DNA from: Paramacrobiotus richtersi
Lineage: Eukaryota > Tardigrada > Eutardigrada > Parachela > Macrobiotidae
Assembly (NCBI GenBank): GCA_034698045.1
Contig: JAQGAU010000749.1
Location: forward strand, 1 to 24,370
Reading direction: 5' to 3'
Length of the DNA: 24,370 nucleotides
The position numbers and the translations under genes are program-made. Shown in pieces: positions 10,601 to 20,624 of this stretch. The notes under the pieces were generated by a model. The model was not told the DNA's origin and ran no database searches. It saw only the letters and a list, made by a program, of their open reading frames with translations. Position 1 is the first letter of the stretch, and the number at the start of each line of letters is the position of its first letter.

Positions 10601-12283
10601 GAGTGATTTTTACTGTATACTATGTGTATTTTTACTGTAGTGGCACTTTGTTGCGCAAAGTCCGATTTGACCGGAGTCTAGCATTACTAGCGAGCGGCGT
10701 CTGTCGAAACAAAAAAAGTTCTTTGCTGAGTGGAAGCCGGACCAAACTGTACAAGTATTCGTGCAGATTGGTGCCGAACTGGTTTAAAACCACATGGCAC
10801 AAGATGAAACTCTATCGATACCATTAGTACCGAAGGTCAAACGTAGCGATTTTGTCGTACCAGTATTATGGTTCGTCCAAAGTCCACAATACTCGTCACA
10901 TCCCGTAGAAACTCGGAGCTCGTTACATTCACCGTCGCATTCGTATCAATGACTAGTTTAGAAGCAATGTCGGTGGCCCAGTTGATGTAATCCTTTGTGT
11001 ATTTCCCGTTTTGTTCACTTTCCAAAACCTCTCTACTATACAGTTCAACGGGTTCACCGAGCTCGATCCAGAATTTTGCTGGATCTAGCAAGCTATTAGA
11101 GACTTCGATTTTGATCAGAATCGGGTCCTGGGAATAGTAAGCAGCGGTGAATATAGATTTCAGTGTGGCATTTGTTGACCAGTTGGCGTTTAGTAAAGGC
11201 CAACCGCCAATCAGGTCATCCAATGTATCCAGCAGAGGTTGGATATCCGCTCGTTCCCGGTCGTCTGCAGTTCAACTCAAGATGTCAGAAAATTCAAATT
11301 ACAAATCTGTCACGCGTTAGGGCAATAAAAAAGTGTTTTCCAGATTGGTACAGTTCTATTTGCACGATGAAGTTCGCTACCATAGATAAAACTCTTGAGA
11401 AATTCTGTCGTCACACGACTTATCAAAGTCGTTGTGTAGCAGTGTATTAAAGGATATGTTAATCGACAATGTGAATACCATATTGTTATTAAATTGTTAT
11501 CATGGCTGCCTTTTTCCTACCATCATCAAGGCACTGCGCGTAAATCTTCTTTACGGTAGCCTCCGCATCCGATTCTGACGGTGTACTTGAGTTGAGTATC
11601 TCTACAAATCAACGAAATATGTGAACAACCGGTTGAATGGTCGAATATGTGAACAACCGATCGGATCCATGACATGTACTCCATGGTATCTGAAATGAGT
11701 TGCCTGGCGAAAACTCACCGAGCTTAAGTCGCTGCACTTTCGGTGCAATGGTATTGGTAAAGTACATGCCTCCCGTAGCATGGGTTTTTATATAGTTTCC
11801 ACATGAATAAGCGTAGAAATCGTCACAGGGATTGGCAGATAAGTTCAGGCTGTTTTTCATATCATCAGCTGTTTGAAAGAGAAGCAACAGGTGCAGTCAG
11901 AGATTATCATCACAAAAAAGTGGTTTTTGATAAGAACCTTGCCAAAAAGATCACTGTCAGACGGATTTCGGAGAGTGCTAGACTCTACCCAATCCTTGTG
12001 ATAGTTACAGACCAGAAAATTGAATTTAACAGTTGTTCTTACAGCTTCCACTGTTAAATGCGACAAGCATTTTGCAGACAATGCACAGAAAAGGCTTCTG
12101 TGATAATCAATAGATAACACCTAAGTGCGATTATTCCTCACCTTTTTCTTGACAAGCTAGACTTCGGCATACATTATCCTTGAAATGCGGCAATAAAGTT
12201 CCAATTGCATCCACAAGAACGGTATCAAATACGCATCCCACAACGAGTATCAGTCGCCATTGCTCTAACTTAACCGGGATCAT
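7643..12283 (-). CDS. NEP-B: secreted neprilysin-like zinc metallopeptidase (family M13), complete
   Basis: Eleven exons on the minus strand: 12283-12142, 11868-11719, 11601-11521, 11264-10861, 9873-9427, 9328-9152, 9075-8907, 8806-8687, 8400-8210, 7998-7900 and 7819-7643. All introns are GT-AG; phases agree throughout, giving 718 aa. Residues 9-26 form a signal peptide or short anchor, possibly cut after VDA. The M13 N-terminal domain starts with C39, C44 and PCDDFYAYSCG (61-71). Catalytic parts are intact: VNAFY (512-516), HEFTH zinc motif (554-558), ENIAD third ligand (614-618), and H680 and R686 near the C-terminus. Many Asn-X-Ser/Thr sites fit an extracellular enzyme. It should cleave small peptides before hydrophobic residues. 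The Cys pair expected near residue 591 (Thr) and in the last four residues (Asn715) is missing. Start chosen because NEP-C has a same-length first exon. Intron 4 carries an insertion. Confidence 0.9.
8040..8145. repeat. Cluster of AGTAACT / AGTTACT palindromic motifs in NEP-B intron 9
   Basis: Within about 100 bp the heptamers AGTAACT and AGTTACT recur at least five times in both orientations, for example TAGTAACT then six bases then AGTTACTA, which can pair as an 8-bp stem. The aligned intron in NEP-C lacks this cluster. It may be a degraded hairpin repeat; no function is claimed. Confidence 0.55.
9920..9927. repeat. Left target-site duplicate of the intron 4 insertion
   Basis: GAAACAAA directly left of the element, identical to 10706-10713 on its right. 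NEP-C has a single GAAATAAA at the aligned intron site (about 16661-16668). Confidence 0.75.
9928..10705. mobile_element. Foldback MITE-like element in NEP-B intron 4
   Basis: A 16-bp perfect inverted repeat, GCCGCTCGCTAGTAAT, lies at 9928-9943 and, in reverse complement, at 10683-10698. Inside, long imperfect arms pair about a centre near 10364: roughly 10060-10360 against 10368-10670, for example AAAGTGAAAAGATGG on the left and its mirror on the right, and GATGATCATTCTGA with its partner. The left arm carries about 110 bp not present in the right. The right end has seven more bases (GTCTGTC) than the left before the direct repeat. There is no transposase frame, so it is non-autonomous. The 8-bp target duplication fits hAT-like movement, but the termini are not diagnostic. 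NEP-C lacks the whole block, so insertion came after the NEP-B/NEP-C split or was lost cleanly. Confidence 0.82.
10706..10713. repeat. Right target-site duplicate of the intron 4 insertion
   Basis: GAAACAAA, identical to 9920-9927. The sequence that follows (AAAAAGTTCTTTGCTGAGTG) continues the alignment with NEP-C intron 4 after its single GAAATAAA. Confidence 0.75.
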
Positions 12284-13130
12284 GACTGTCTGAAATGTTT
12301 GTGACAGAACACGGTCCAACGCGATGAATCTTACGGTTGTGCACAGCTTTGTGCATAGAATTTTGTAACTGCGGGTTCCTACTTCAATAGCAGAAAGCGG
12401 CACACAAACAAGGAAATGTGCTTGTGTTTTTGACACGGAAGCTGGGGCGCTAATTTATGCATTCAATCAAACAAAAGCGCAGAACTGCTTTCGGGCCATA
12501 TCCAGTCGGCATTAGTGGTTAATGCACTTTAGTGAGCTTTGGGCATAATATATAATCCATGTCGGACCACATTTATATCAACAGTAACTTCCCTTCAGAA
12601 AATGTTTTGTGTGTAAAACCTAAAATTTTAATTACAAAAACTGCAGTCACTACAGAGACTACAAACTCTAGTGAAATACTAGGCGCATAATTCAATGAAT
12701 TATTCGTCGTCGTCTGAGTTGGACCCCTCGCAGCGCTGAATAATAAATTGCTACAGGCAGTAGCGGATACATTTCTTGTAGCTGTACTCAAGTTTAGAAC
12801 ATCAAGTTTTCCTGTAACATTCACCCTGGTGTTTCGCTCAGAGCGCTGTATCATTAACATTTTAGAACCTACAGCGAGAAGTGTGAAATCGATCGTCTGT
12901 CTATTCAGCCAGATGTTATAGTTCCTTGTCGGTCAACTATTTTTCTTAAGCTCATCAAGTCGGGTGATCAGAATCGAATCCGATATCAATCCATGCTAAC
13001 AATTTTCTAATTTTTGTAGTGCCAGTATTTTGTTTTCCGGGCGAAAGAAAATTAAAGAGCTTCCTGGACTGGTCGTACGAGAAAAAGGTCTAATCTGATG
13101 CTGCAAGAACAGCAATGGCACAGTTTATGA
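12284..13130 (-). promoter_or_regulatory. NEP-B 5' flank, shared with NEP-C except for one insert
   Basis: The stretch aligns with 18698-19260 upstream of NEP-C (shared landmarks: AACTGCGGGTTCCTA, AAAGCGGCACACAAAC, TTTTTGACACGGAAG, GCCATATCCAGTCGGCATT, CAAGTCGGGTGATCA). It should hold the NEP promoter and 5' UTR, but no convincing TATA or initiator could be placed. An in-frame upstream extension of exon 1 exists in NEP-B; it is not favoured because exon 1 from the chosen ATG is exactly the same length (142 nt) in both copies. Confidence 0.5.
12611..12884. mobile_element. About 270-bp insert in the NEP-B 5' flank with short inverted ends
   Basis: NEP-C reads directly from ATGTTTTGTG into AAATCGATCG at the aligned place; NEP-B has about 270 extra bases. 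Near the insert's ends are CTAAAATTTTAAT (12620-12632) and ATTAACATTTTAG (12853-12865), a 13-bp inverted repeat with one mismatch. TGTG occurs at both borders as a possible short duplication. A minus-strand frame crosses it (12860-12573) with several N-glycosylation sites and a hydrophobic end, but it leaves the insert at its 3' end and has no other support. A deletion in NEP-C is the alternative. Confidence 0.5.
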
Positions 13131-13134
13131 GTGC

Positions 13135-13250
13135 AGTATATATTAAGCATATGTATAGGGAAGAATTCCAATTACGCGGAAGAATAGCATAAGATAACTG
13201 GAATAGGTTTGAAACCAGTTGATCGTCGCTTATGGTACATTCGACAATTT
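13135..13250 (-). pseudogene. Gr relic: receptor N-terminus only
   Basis: On the minus strand about 40 codons align with the start of Gr1-Gr3. The clearest part reads NWFQTYSSYLMLFFRVIGIL, close to NWFQVCSSFLMLFFRVFGIL in Gr3, and is followed within a few codons by a stop. The start codon is lost and nothing of TM2-TM7 is found nearby. It sits exactly where a Gr gene is expected in the NEP-C unit, between NEP-B upstream sequence and the Gr upstream block at 13440-13640. Confidence 0.8.
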
Positions 13251-13259
13251 CTGCGTGCT

Positions 13260-13799
13260 AGTGGCACTGTAAAAATACAGAAAGACAAACGACGACTGGA
13301 CGAGTAAACCGGTCCAGAATATGCCGGTACAAAGTAACATCTCTAAACTCATGACTACTTATACTGTATTTGCGGTTTGCTACACAGTACACATCTCGGC
13401 ATTCAGATATCTCCGAGATATTCAGTGTCGAATTCATCGAAGGTACTATGTACATAGTATCCAGCTTTTCTGGCAAAACTTCTGAAGCGCCGTACAAAAG
13501 CACTACTTCCGATAACGCAGCTAATGGCAACCTGCCCGCTGGCCGCAAATTGCACAGACATCCCTGGATCAACATATGCACCAGGAGGGCATGGATGTAG
13601 CTACTGTTTTTGTTAGTTTGGTGTTTTTATTGCTGGCGAGTGGTAACATTTAGAACTAACTTGGCTACTGCAATACATTGCAAAGAGAGTGTTGTGCGCG
13701 CAATAAAACATACGCGAAAGATTCGAACTCTATGAGAATCCAGAAAATCGGTTTTGGCTGCTGTCTCTCCACAAAAGTTTGCGGGAATCAAGGATGCCT
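13260..13799 (-). other. Gr upstream block, copy 4, and NEP-C 3' flank
   Basis: About 13440-13640 aligns with the blocks before Gr1-Gr3 (GGCAAAACTTCTGAAGCGCC, GGCATGGATGTAGC). About 13640-13799 aligns with the NEP-B 3' flank at 7460-7642. Short frames here are not conserved. 13260-13440 shows nothing recognisable. Confidence 0.55.
13626..13631 (-). terminator. Probable polyadenylation signal of NEP-C
   Basis: AATAAA on the minus strand, about 170 nt past the expected stop, in the same aligned place as that of NEP-B. Confidence 0.45.
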
Positions 13800-14196
13800 T
13801 TACCATAATCCATTCTTCTTTTCCGGTTCATATTTGCCCCAACAGGACAACGGAACGCCGCTGCGAACTCTGGCATGTTAGACATGGGACCGTTGATGCG
13901 GAATTTATTGACTGCATGGGAACTCTTCAGTAACCTTAATCGGTTGGTATCTGACGAGCGACTTTCACACCATGTCTGAAAAATTACGTTCTCATCAAAT
14001 TGTAAACTGTATACACGTATGTTGAATATCAAAATGAAATGCTTGTGTCTTTTGCTCTTCATGTCTTACTGTGCCAGCTGATATAAAAAACAACTGTTCC
14101 GCAGTGAACTGTTCCAGTCCAGGAAGAGATCGGGTATCGGTTGCTGATTGGACTGCTTTTCGAAACGCCTACAAACGTACAGCGATAAACTTAAGG

Positions 14197-15030
14197 GCAT
14201 ATTAATTAGGGCCATCAGTTTACGGCAAAGTGCAGCAGAGTTTGTGCTAGTGTACGAACTTTGCTGGTGTGTATCGAGCCCACGGTCGAGTACGCTGCCG
14301 TGCGCGACCGAGACTCCATGTTATGGAGCCAGTTCTTTGAATTTCTTTTGCGTAGTCATCTGACCATTAAACTTGGTAATCAACATCTCAGAAAAAAGAA
14401 CAGAAAATAAGAATTTTCTGACACTAGGAATGTAGCCATAGACTCGGAATCAAGTCTTCGATGGACGATTATCGTTAGTATACTGTTGCTGCTGCCCTGG
14501 TCGTGCCATCCATAGGTTCCCGTGCTAACGACAATTTACCTTTGAAATAGTCCACAGCATTTCATTCTTTACTGAATCTACCTCCCGATACCTTAAATGA
14601 AAGAGAAAAAAACCCTTGAGTTTTTGAATATAAAGACTCAGCGTGAAATGCAAGATTAAAGCTTTTTATCACCATTTCGAATTTGCATGCCTTTTGACTA
14701 CAATGGCTGAACTACAACTCCCATAGGAAACCTATGCTAACGAGAAGTACCCATAAAACCCTTTATTCGGCACTGAAGTCCATGTGTTTGGTATCAATAA
14801 ATTTCCCTCATTTTTCTCTTCATTTAATGATAACGGTCAAGAGAATCTGGTGTTTATTTATCTAGATATAGAAATTTGAAAAACAGGTTCTACAACATAG
14901 GAGTCTACGGGCACCCACTCGCTTTGACGACCACGTGTACGACATAGGTACATTTGCAGAGTGCGTTCAATGGAAATGCACCAAGTGTGATCGTACGGTT
15001 TGCCTGAACTGATACACCTAATTGATATGC
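14197..15030. mobile_element. About 0.83-kb insertion in NEP-C intron 9 with imperfect inverted ends
   Basis: NEP-B intron 9 is 211 bp and NEP-C's is 928 bp; the extra lies between matching intron ends. The left edge reads GCATATTAATTAGG then ATCAGTT, and the right edge in reverse complement reads GCATATCAATTAGG then ATCAGTT, so about 21 of 24 bases agree. No transposase frame is visible (the longest, 14148-14363, is short). Target duplication is not clear. A non-autonomous DNA element is the best reading. Confidence 0.55.
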
Positions 15031-17405
15031 AACTCATCTCTATATCTGCCGTAAAATGTCAGAATATCATTTAGTGTCCTTTACTCCTGGGCGTACCTTA
15101 AATGCCAGTTTCATTCCGCCGTTGTCCGCAATGTTTTCTTTAAGAGTCAGTTGGCCATTGACCGACCCAACATCGATGGAATACTTGTTGTATTGATCCA
15201 CCAGCGTTTGCGACCGGTCTTTGTATGTGCTCCACGTTTCATTTGACCACCAAGAAACCAGTCCTCCCTTTTTACCAAACTCCGAGCCTTAGAGCAAGCA
15301 AAAGTTTACAACTTCAGTTTCAGACTTTCAATACTAATCAGGTTTGCTGTAGAAGTGCGTTTCTTGTCTTTGCATGGGTGATGCATTTGTGATTAAACAC
15401 ACTGATGCTTTCTTTGCACAGTTTAATATTAATGTAGCTCTGTTGTGTTGCGTTTGCCTAACCTATTGTATCGAAAGCATGCGTAAATTCATGCCCGACG
15501 GTGAATCCAGTAGATCCGAACGTAACAGCTTCAGGATAGTCTGGATGAAACATGGGGCGCTGCAGTATCGCCAACGGAATGACTATAACGATTACAGAGC
15601 CAGGCTTTTAGTTTTACACCGTGCTGACACAATCATAAGAAACTTGATTTTTATGTAATATTAAACAAACTGCTGTACCCAAAGTATTCGTTGTGCTCTC
15701 GTAAAACGCATTCATCGCCGTCGTATCGTACACATTATCCAATGGATTATCTCGGCGAAAGGCCCTGCCCAGTTTAGCCAGACTCCATAGTCGGGAATCT
15801 TCTCTAATTGCTTGCAATGTTTTGAAGAAACTGGGCCTTACAGCAAGCTGAAATGATATGCTGTGTGATGTATAATATAATGGTATGCTAAATAGTAAAT
15901 ATATTACTATCAGATCCTTTTCGTCTTACGTTTTTGTAGCGGTCATCAATGCGCGCAGGCCCAGATATGTATCCAACGATAGCCTGGATACCTTTCACTT
16001 TTTCTAGCGCATACTGTCGAGTATTGTCATCGAGCCAAGTTGTCTCGCTCAGAAGATCTGACAAGCTGCTTTGTAACAGGATAAGAAACTCCGTACCCTA
16101 CAGTTTTACAGCAGCGTTTACCGTCTCAGTGCAAATGCGAAAACATACGTGTCATGTCGAAACTGACCTTCTCAAAGATTTTCCCAGAGTTCAGATGGCG
16201 CGCATACATTTCATTGATCACCTCCTGCATTGTGCTCGTGATCAAACTCATACACTCTCTTTTTGGCTCGCGCAAATTTTTGATTCGATATCCTTTCGGC
16301 AAATAGTTTCTGTTCCCGGTAATAACTTTCCATCCAACATAATTGGCTAGCCTACGCTTGCCTTCTTCGCCGGCACTCTCTATGGCCCTGAGCCTTTCGT
16401 CTACTTTCTGCAGATATTGAGGGCTGATGTCGACTACCTGGGTATCATCCGTAATTAAATGAGATAAATTAGCCCGTGCGAAGAGTGTCTGCATAAGATC
16501 CGTTAGGTTTGACAGCAGGGATGACTTGAAGCCGCGGTTCTTCTGTAGAGCTCCGAGGGTGGATACGGCTTTCCGGTCGGTCAGGTCTTGACTTTGCTGC
16601 ATGGTTTTCTTGGCCTATGAGAAATCATATTATAAATTTTTGCAGCATGGAAACTGATGTTGAAATAAAAGGGCGCTTTGCTGAATGTTTTTGTAGTGCT
16701 TCCGGACAAAACTTGCAAGCGTTATCAAAGAACGGCATATGGAAGGAAAACAGAAGTACCAATACAAAGAAATCTGGAATAAACCCAAGAAGCTGTGGAA
16801 ACAGAAGGTGCCAGTATCGTACAGAAATGAGCACGTCTTTATCTATGTAGGAAAATTCCAACACTTATACGAAAAGAACTCGAAAATACCGCATCTTGCA
16901 CGAAAGCTGGACAAAACTCGTGCAGATTAGTACGGAACTGGTTTTTGGACTAGATGGCACACGAGGAAGTTTTATTATATCGTTTTTACCGAAGGTCAAA
17001 CGCATCGATTACGTTACCAGAATTATGGTCCGTCCAAAGTCCACAATATTCGTTACATCCCGCAGAAACTCGGCGCTCTTTACATTCACCGTCGCATTCA
17101 TATCACTGACTAGTTTAGAAGCGATTTCGGTGGCCCAGTTGATGTAATCCTTTGTGTATTTTGCGTCTTGTCTCTAGTGTACAGTTCAACGGGTTCGTCC
17201 AGCTCGATCCAGAATTTTTCTGGATCCAGCATACTATTAACGACATCGATTTTAATCAGAATCGGGTCCTGAGAGTGGTAAGCAGTGGAAAATATAGATT
17301 TCAGTGTGGCATTTGTTGACCAGTTGGTTTTCAGTAAAGGCCAACCACCCAGCAGCTCGTCCAGGGTATCCAGTAGCGGTTGGATCCCTGCCTGTTCCCG
17401 CTTCT

Positions 17406-17987
17406 CTGCAGATTTAAGTGTGAATAATCGAAAGCACTAGTATGTTGTCCTAAATATATACGATATATATATATACGAAGATATTATATACCCACAATAC
17501 GTCCTAAGGAAGAAAATTCATTACATCACATAGACTATCCACTGCAATGCTCGTATATAAAAAAAGGACGAGATGGTCCTCAGATGGAAAGACGCTCCGT
17601 AGCTCACACTCTAGACTCTAGATCGAATCCTGTATTTCCATGTAGTTATACGCGTCAGGCACGCTGCAGGACTCTTCTGTTTATGACATTAACTACTTGA
17701 AGCCGTTTGATACTGAACCGCGCATAATTATGTAGGACTGTAAAAATCGAAGGTTTTCTTTTCAGTGTATGTAGTTGCCACTTTTACGTATCACTGAGCT
17801 AAAGCCTGAACTTAAGACAGGAAAAATGTCCAAAGATGAGGTTATGTTAAAACCCTAGAAATTTAAAACGCGCTTTCGTTGCGCGCTGCGGTATTCTTAT
17901 TGACGTAATACGAAATGCTGCAACAGCAATGCTTCTACGGCTATTGTGATTACCATACAGCTGTTAACATTCCTGCCTTTTTCCTAC
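17406..17987. other. Enlarged NEP-C intron 3 with a TA-rich tract
   Basis: 582 bp against 256 bp in NEP-B. It contains an alternating TA tract at about 17452-17490. A weak Pol III-like pair (TAGCTCACAC at 17600 and GATCGAATCC at 17621) is too close together for a tRNA and is not called. Nothing else is recognised. Confidence 0.4.
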
Positions 17988-18697
17988 CATCATCAAGGCA
18001 CTGCGCATAGATCTTCTTTGCGGTAGCCTCCGCATCCGAATCGGACGGTATACTGGGGTTGAGTATCTCTACAATCATCAAAGTAGCCACTAAGTATATG
18101 TACAAGTGGTCAAACGGAAGGGTCTTTCATGTCAAAATATACTTAGTTTAAAATGTTCCTGATATGCCTGGCGCATACTCACCGAGTTTAACTTGCCGCA
18201 CTTTAGGTGAAATAGCACTAAAAAAATACATGGCTTCTGGGGGATGGTTTTGTATGTGATTTCCACAGGTACAGGAGTAAAAATCGTCACAAGGATTGGC
18301 GGATAAGTTTAAGCTGTTCCTTATATCATCGGCTGCTTGAAAAGAGAACAGCAGTCAGAGATTCGCATCAAAATAAAGAAATTTTTGATAAGAATCCTGC
18401 TAGAAGTTGACGAGATCACTTTTAGACGAATTTCGGAGAGCTAGACTTCAAGTACCTAATCAACGGAGTATCAGACGAAACTTAACAGGTGTTGTTAGAG
18501 CTTCCACTGTTATGTAGTAATCAACAGAAAACACCGATGTGTGATCATTCCTCACCTTTTTCCTGACAAGCTTGACTTCGGCATACATTATCTGAAAAAT
18601 TCTGCAATAAAACTTCAGTTGCATCCACAAGAACGGTATCCAGTAAGACTCCCATAAAGAGTATCATCAGCCATTGATCTGGATTAATCATGGTCAT

Positions 18698-19260
18698 GAT
18701 TGTCTGAAGTTGTCTTGAACACTTGTGTCACGACACGGCGACGCAACGAGTCTTAACGTTGTGCATTAAATTTTGCAACTGCGGGTTCCTATAGTTCCTA
18801 GCAAAAAGCGGCACACAAACCAGGAAATGTGCTCGTGTTTTTGACACGGAAGTTCGGGCGCTAATTTATGCACTCGATCACATTAAACACACAACTGCTC
18901 GCAGGCCATATCCAGTCGGCATTGGAGGTCGATAAGCCGCAGTAAGTAACACGTACTGCATGTATGCAGTGTAGTGAGATTCGAGCAGAATGACCCATGT
19001 CGGACCGCATTTACATTAACAGAAACTTTGTTTTAAAAATGTTTTGTGAAAATCGATCGCCTATATATTCAGCCATACGGTAGATTTCCTTCCGTTGTTT
19101 TTCAACCGCTTATCAAGTCGGGTGATCACAGGCACTCCGATATCAATCCATGATTAAATACCTTTCTGTTCGGTGGAGTTCAGTCCAGCTTACAAATGTT
19201 TGCATTTTTGTACGGCCGACATTTTATTTTCCGGGCGACAGTCAGTTAAAGAGTTTCACA
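18698..19260 (-). promoter_or_regulatory. NEP-C 5' flank
   Basis: This aligns with 12284-13060 and lacks the roughly 270-bp insert found there. It should hold the NEP promoter. Past about 19100 it runs into sequence matching 12955-13060 and then into the NEP-D relic. Confidence 0.5.
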
Positions 19261-20309
19261 CGACGTCTGCAAACATTTTAATTGTTACCCTTGATGAAAC
19301 AAATATATTCAAATCTATACGTTGCTGTTCAAGTCTTACTGTGGCCGTTACAATAAAAAATAACTGTTCAGGAGTGAACTGTTCCAGATCAGGACCGTAT
19401 CTCGTTCCGTTTGCTAATGCCTTCCGAAATGCATATAGCGGAAAATATGAGCCCACAACATCTGACAGGCATCACATCTGTGGATCTTAAAATTTGGTGC
19501 ACGTCATTGGTTACCGTACCTTCAACGCATCTTTCAAGCCGCCGTTGTCGGCACGGTTTTCCATCAGTGTCAGCTGACCATTGACTGACCCAACATCCAT
19601 AGAATATTTGTTTTACTGATCGACCAGGGTTGGCGACCGATATTGATATGCACTCCAGGTTTCATTTGTCCACCAGGACACCAGTCCACCTTCTTCCCAA
19701 ACTCCGAACCTAAAAAACAGATCCACGAGTTAAAAAAGGCAGTTGCAGCAATCCTCTAATTTTTATGCGATCTACGTTTTGCATACTGTTGGATTGTTCA
19801 CAAACATTACTGAGAACGGGAGATTTCCGTAAAGTTTAGATATGCAGTCTTGCACATTGTAGAGTGTACAGGGTTTGGCTGGCGTGCCTCCTGTGTCGAA
19901 GGCATGTGTAAATTCGTGGCCGCCGATGAATCCACTCGATCCAAATAAAACGGCTCCCGGGTAGTCTGGATGGAAAATGGGAGGTACTGCAGCACAGCCA
20001 ACGGGAGACTATGAAGATGATGGAATATGATTCTTCCAGCGCGCTGATGTCACACCATTATAGTTGGCCCGTAGTATACATTAAACCTTATCACCCTTGT
20101 ACATACCCAGAGTATTATTGCTGCGCCTCTGGGTTACTCTGTATTCATTGTGCTTTCGTAGAAGGCACTGATCATCATCGTAATCGTACAAATTATCCAG
20201 TGTTACATGCCACCGGAAGTCCCTGCTTAGTTTAGCCAAATTTCATAATCAGGCAGCTTCCCTGATTGCTTGCAGTGTCTCGAAGAAACTGGACCTTACC
20301 GCAAGCTGA
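19260..20309 (-). pseudogene. NEP-D: decayed 3' half of an M13 gene
   Basis: Exon 7 (from 20305), exon 8 (20008-19888), exon 9 (19709-19520), exon 10 (about 19438-19340) and only the first bases of exon 11 (about 19260-19275) can be aligned. Exons 1-6 are absent. Lesions: stops in exon 7; at least two indels at the start of exon 8 and a GT-to-GC donor; a one-base deletion and an in-frame TAA in exon 9; ENIAD changed to ENRAD; the exon 10 acceptor AG changed to AT. HEFTH is still readable. This copy is far older than NEP-C. Confidence 0.85.
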
Positions 20310-20567
20310 ACTTAATTATAATATATGTGATCAGATTACAATAAAAAGATATGAAGTGCTATATTCTTCGAACCGTTCATTCTTGTGAGCACATAGCACC
20401 CTGCTGCAACCGCACATGTTAGCGATCGCTCTGTATTTTTACTCCATTAACTTAAAACTGTTGGTCTCACATTCAGCTGTTCCTGTCAAAATAAATTTAC
20501 TCTTCCTTACGCCAGCAGACGTAAGTCACGCAACTGGCGAAAAACATTTTCTACCCTACGGGCGCAG

Positions 20568-20590
20568 TGATCTTGACCTTGACCTTGACA
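20568..20590 (-). promoter_or_regulatory. Three overlapping FTZ-F1/NR5A-type sites
   Basis: On the minus strand TCAAGGTCA occurs twice, overlapping by the shared TCA, followed by a third, TCAAGATCA, with one change. TCAAGGTCA is the known monomer site of FTZ-F1/NR5A receptors and related ERR-type nuclear receptors, and FTZ-F1 acts in the ecdysone cascade. It lies about 480 bp upstream of the lipocalin start. Use in vivo is inference. Confidence 0.5.
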
Positions 20591-20624
20591 ATTAGGTCGC
20601 ATAATGGCTGCACAGTAGCGGGAC

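Larger units (their letters stand above)
13800..18697 (-). pseudogene. NEP-C: full-length M13 copy with two frameshifts
   Basis: All eleven exons are present with intact GT-AG sites: 18697-18556, 18335-18183, 18068-17988, 17405-17018, 16614-16168, 16097-15930, 15847-15679, 15582-15463, 15287-15097, 14168-14070 and 13975-13800. The signal peptide, N-terminal Cys motif, HEFTH and ENIAD are all kept. Exon 4 is 388 nt against 404 in NEP-B: a 16-nt deletion near 17160-17180 shifts the frame and gives a stop soon after. Exon 11 is 176 nt against 177: one base is lost near the codons for NMNP, so the frame misses the terminal GVW and runs on to 13730. Exon 6 has a harmless 9-nt deletion. With splice sites and catalytic exons preserved, inactivation looks recent; a sequencing error cannot explain the 16-nt loss but could explain the single base. 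Confidence 0.85.

Noticed and set aside
12573..12860. 95-codon minus frame with N-glycosylation motifs and a hydrophobic end as a separate gene
   Set aside because: It starts in a segment missing from the NEP-C flank and ends in shared flank, so the frame is a chimera of two sequences; kept only as a finding.
15949..16350. 133-codon plus-strand open frame
   Set aside because: Antisense of NEP-C exons 5 and 6.
17595..17635. tRNA or SINE head (A-box-like and B-box-like motifs)
   Set aside because: The boxes are only about 20 bases apart and no cloverleaf can be drawn.
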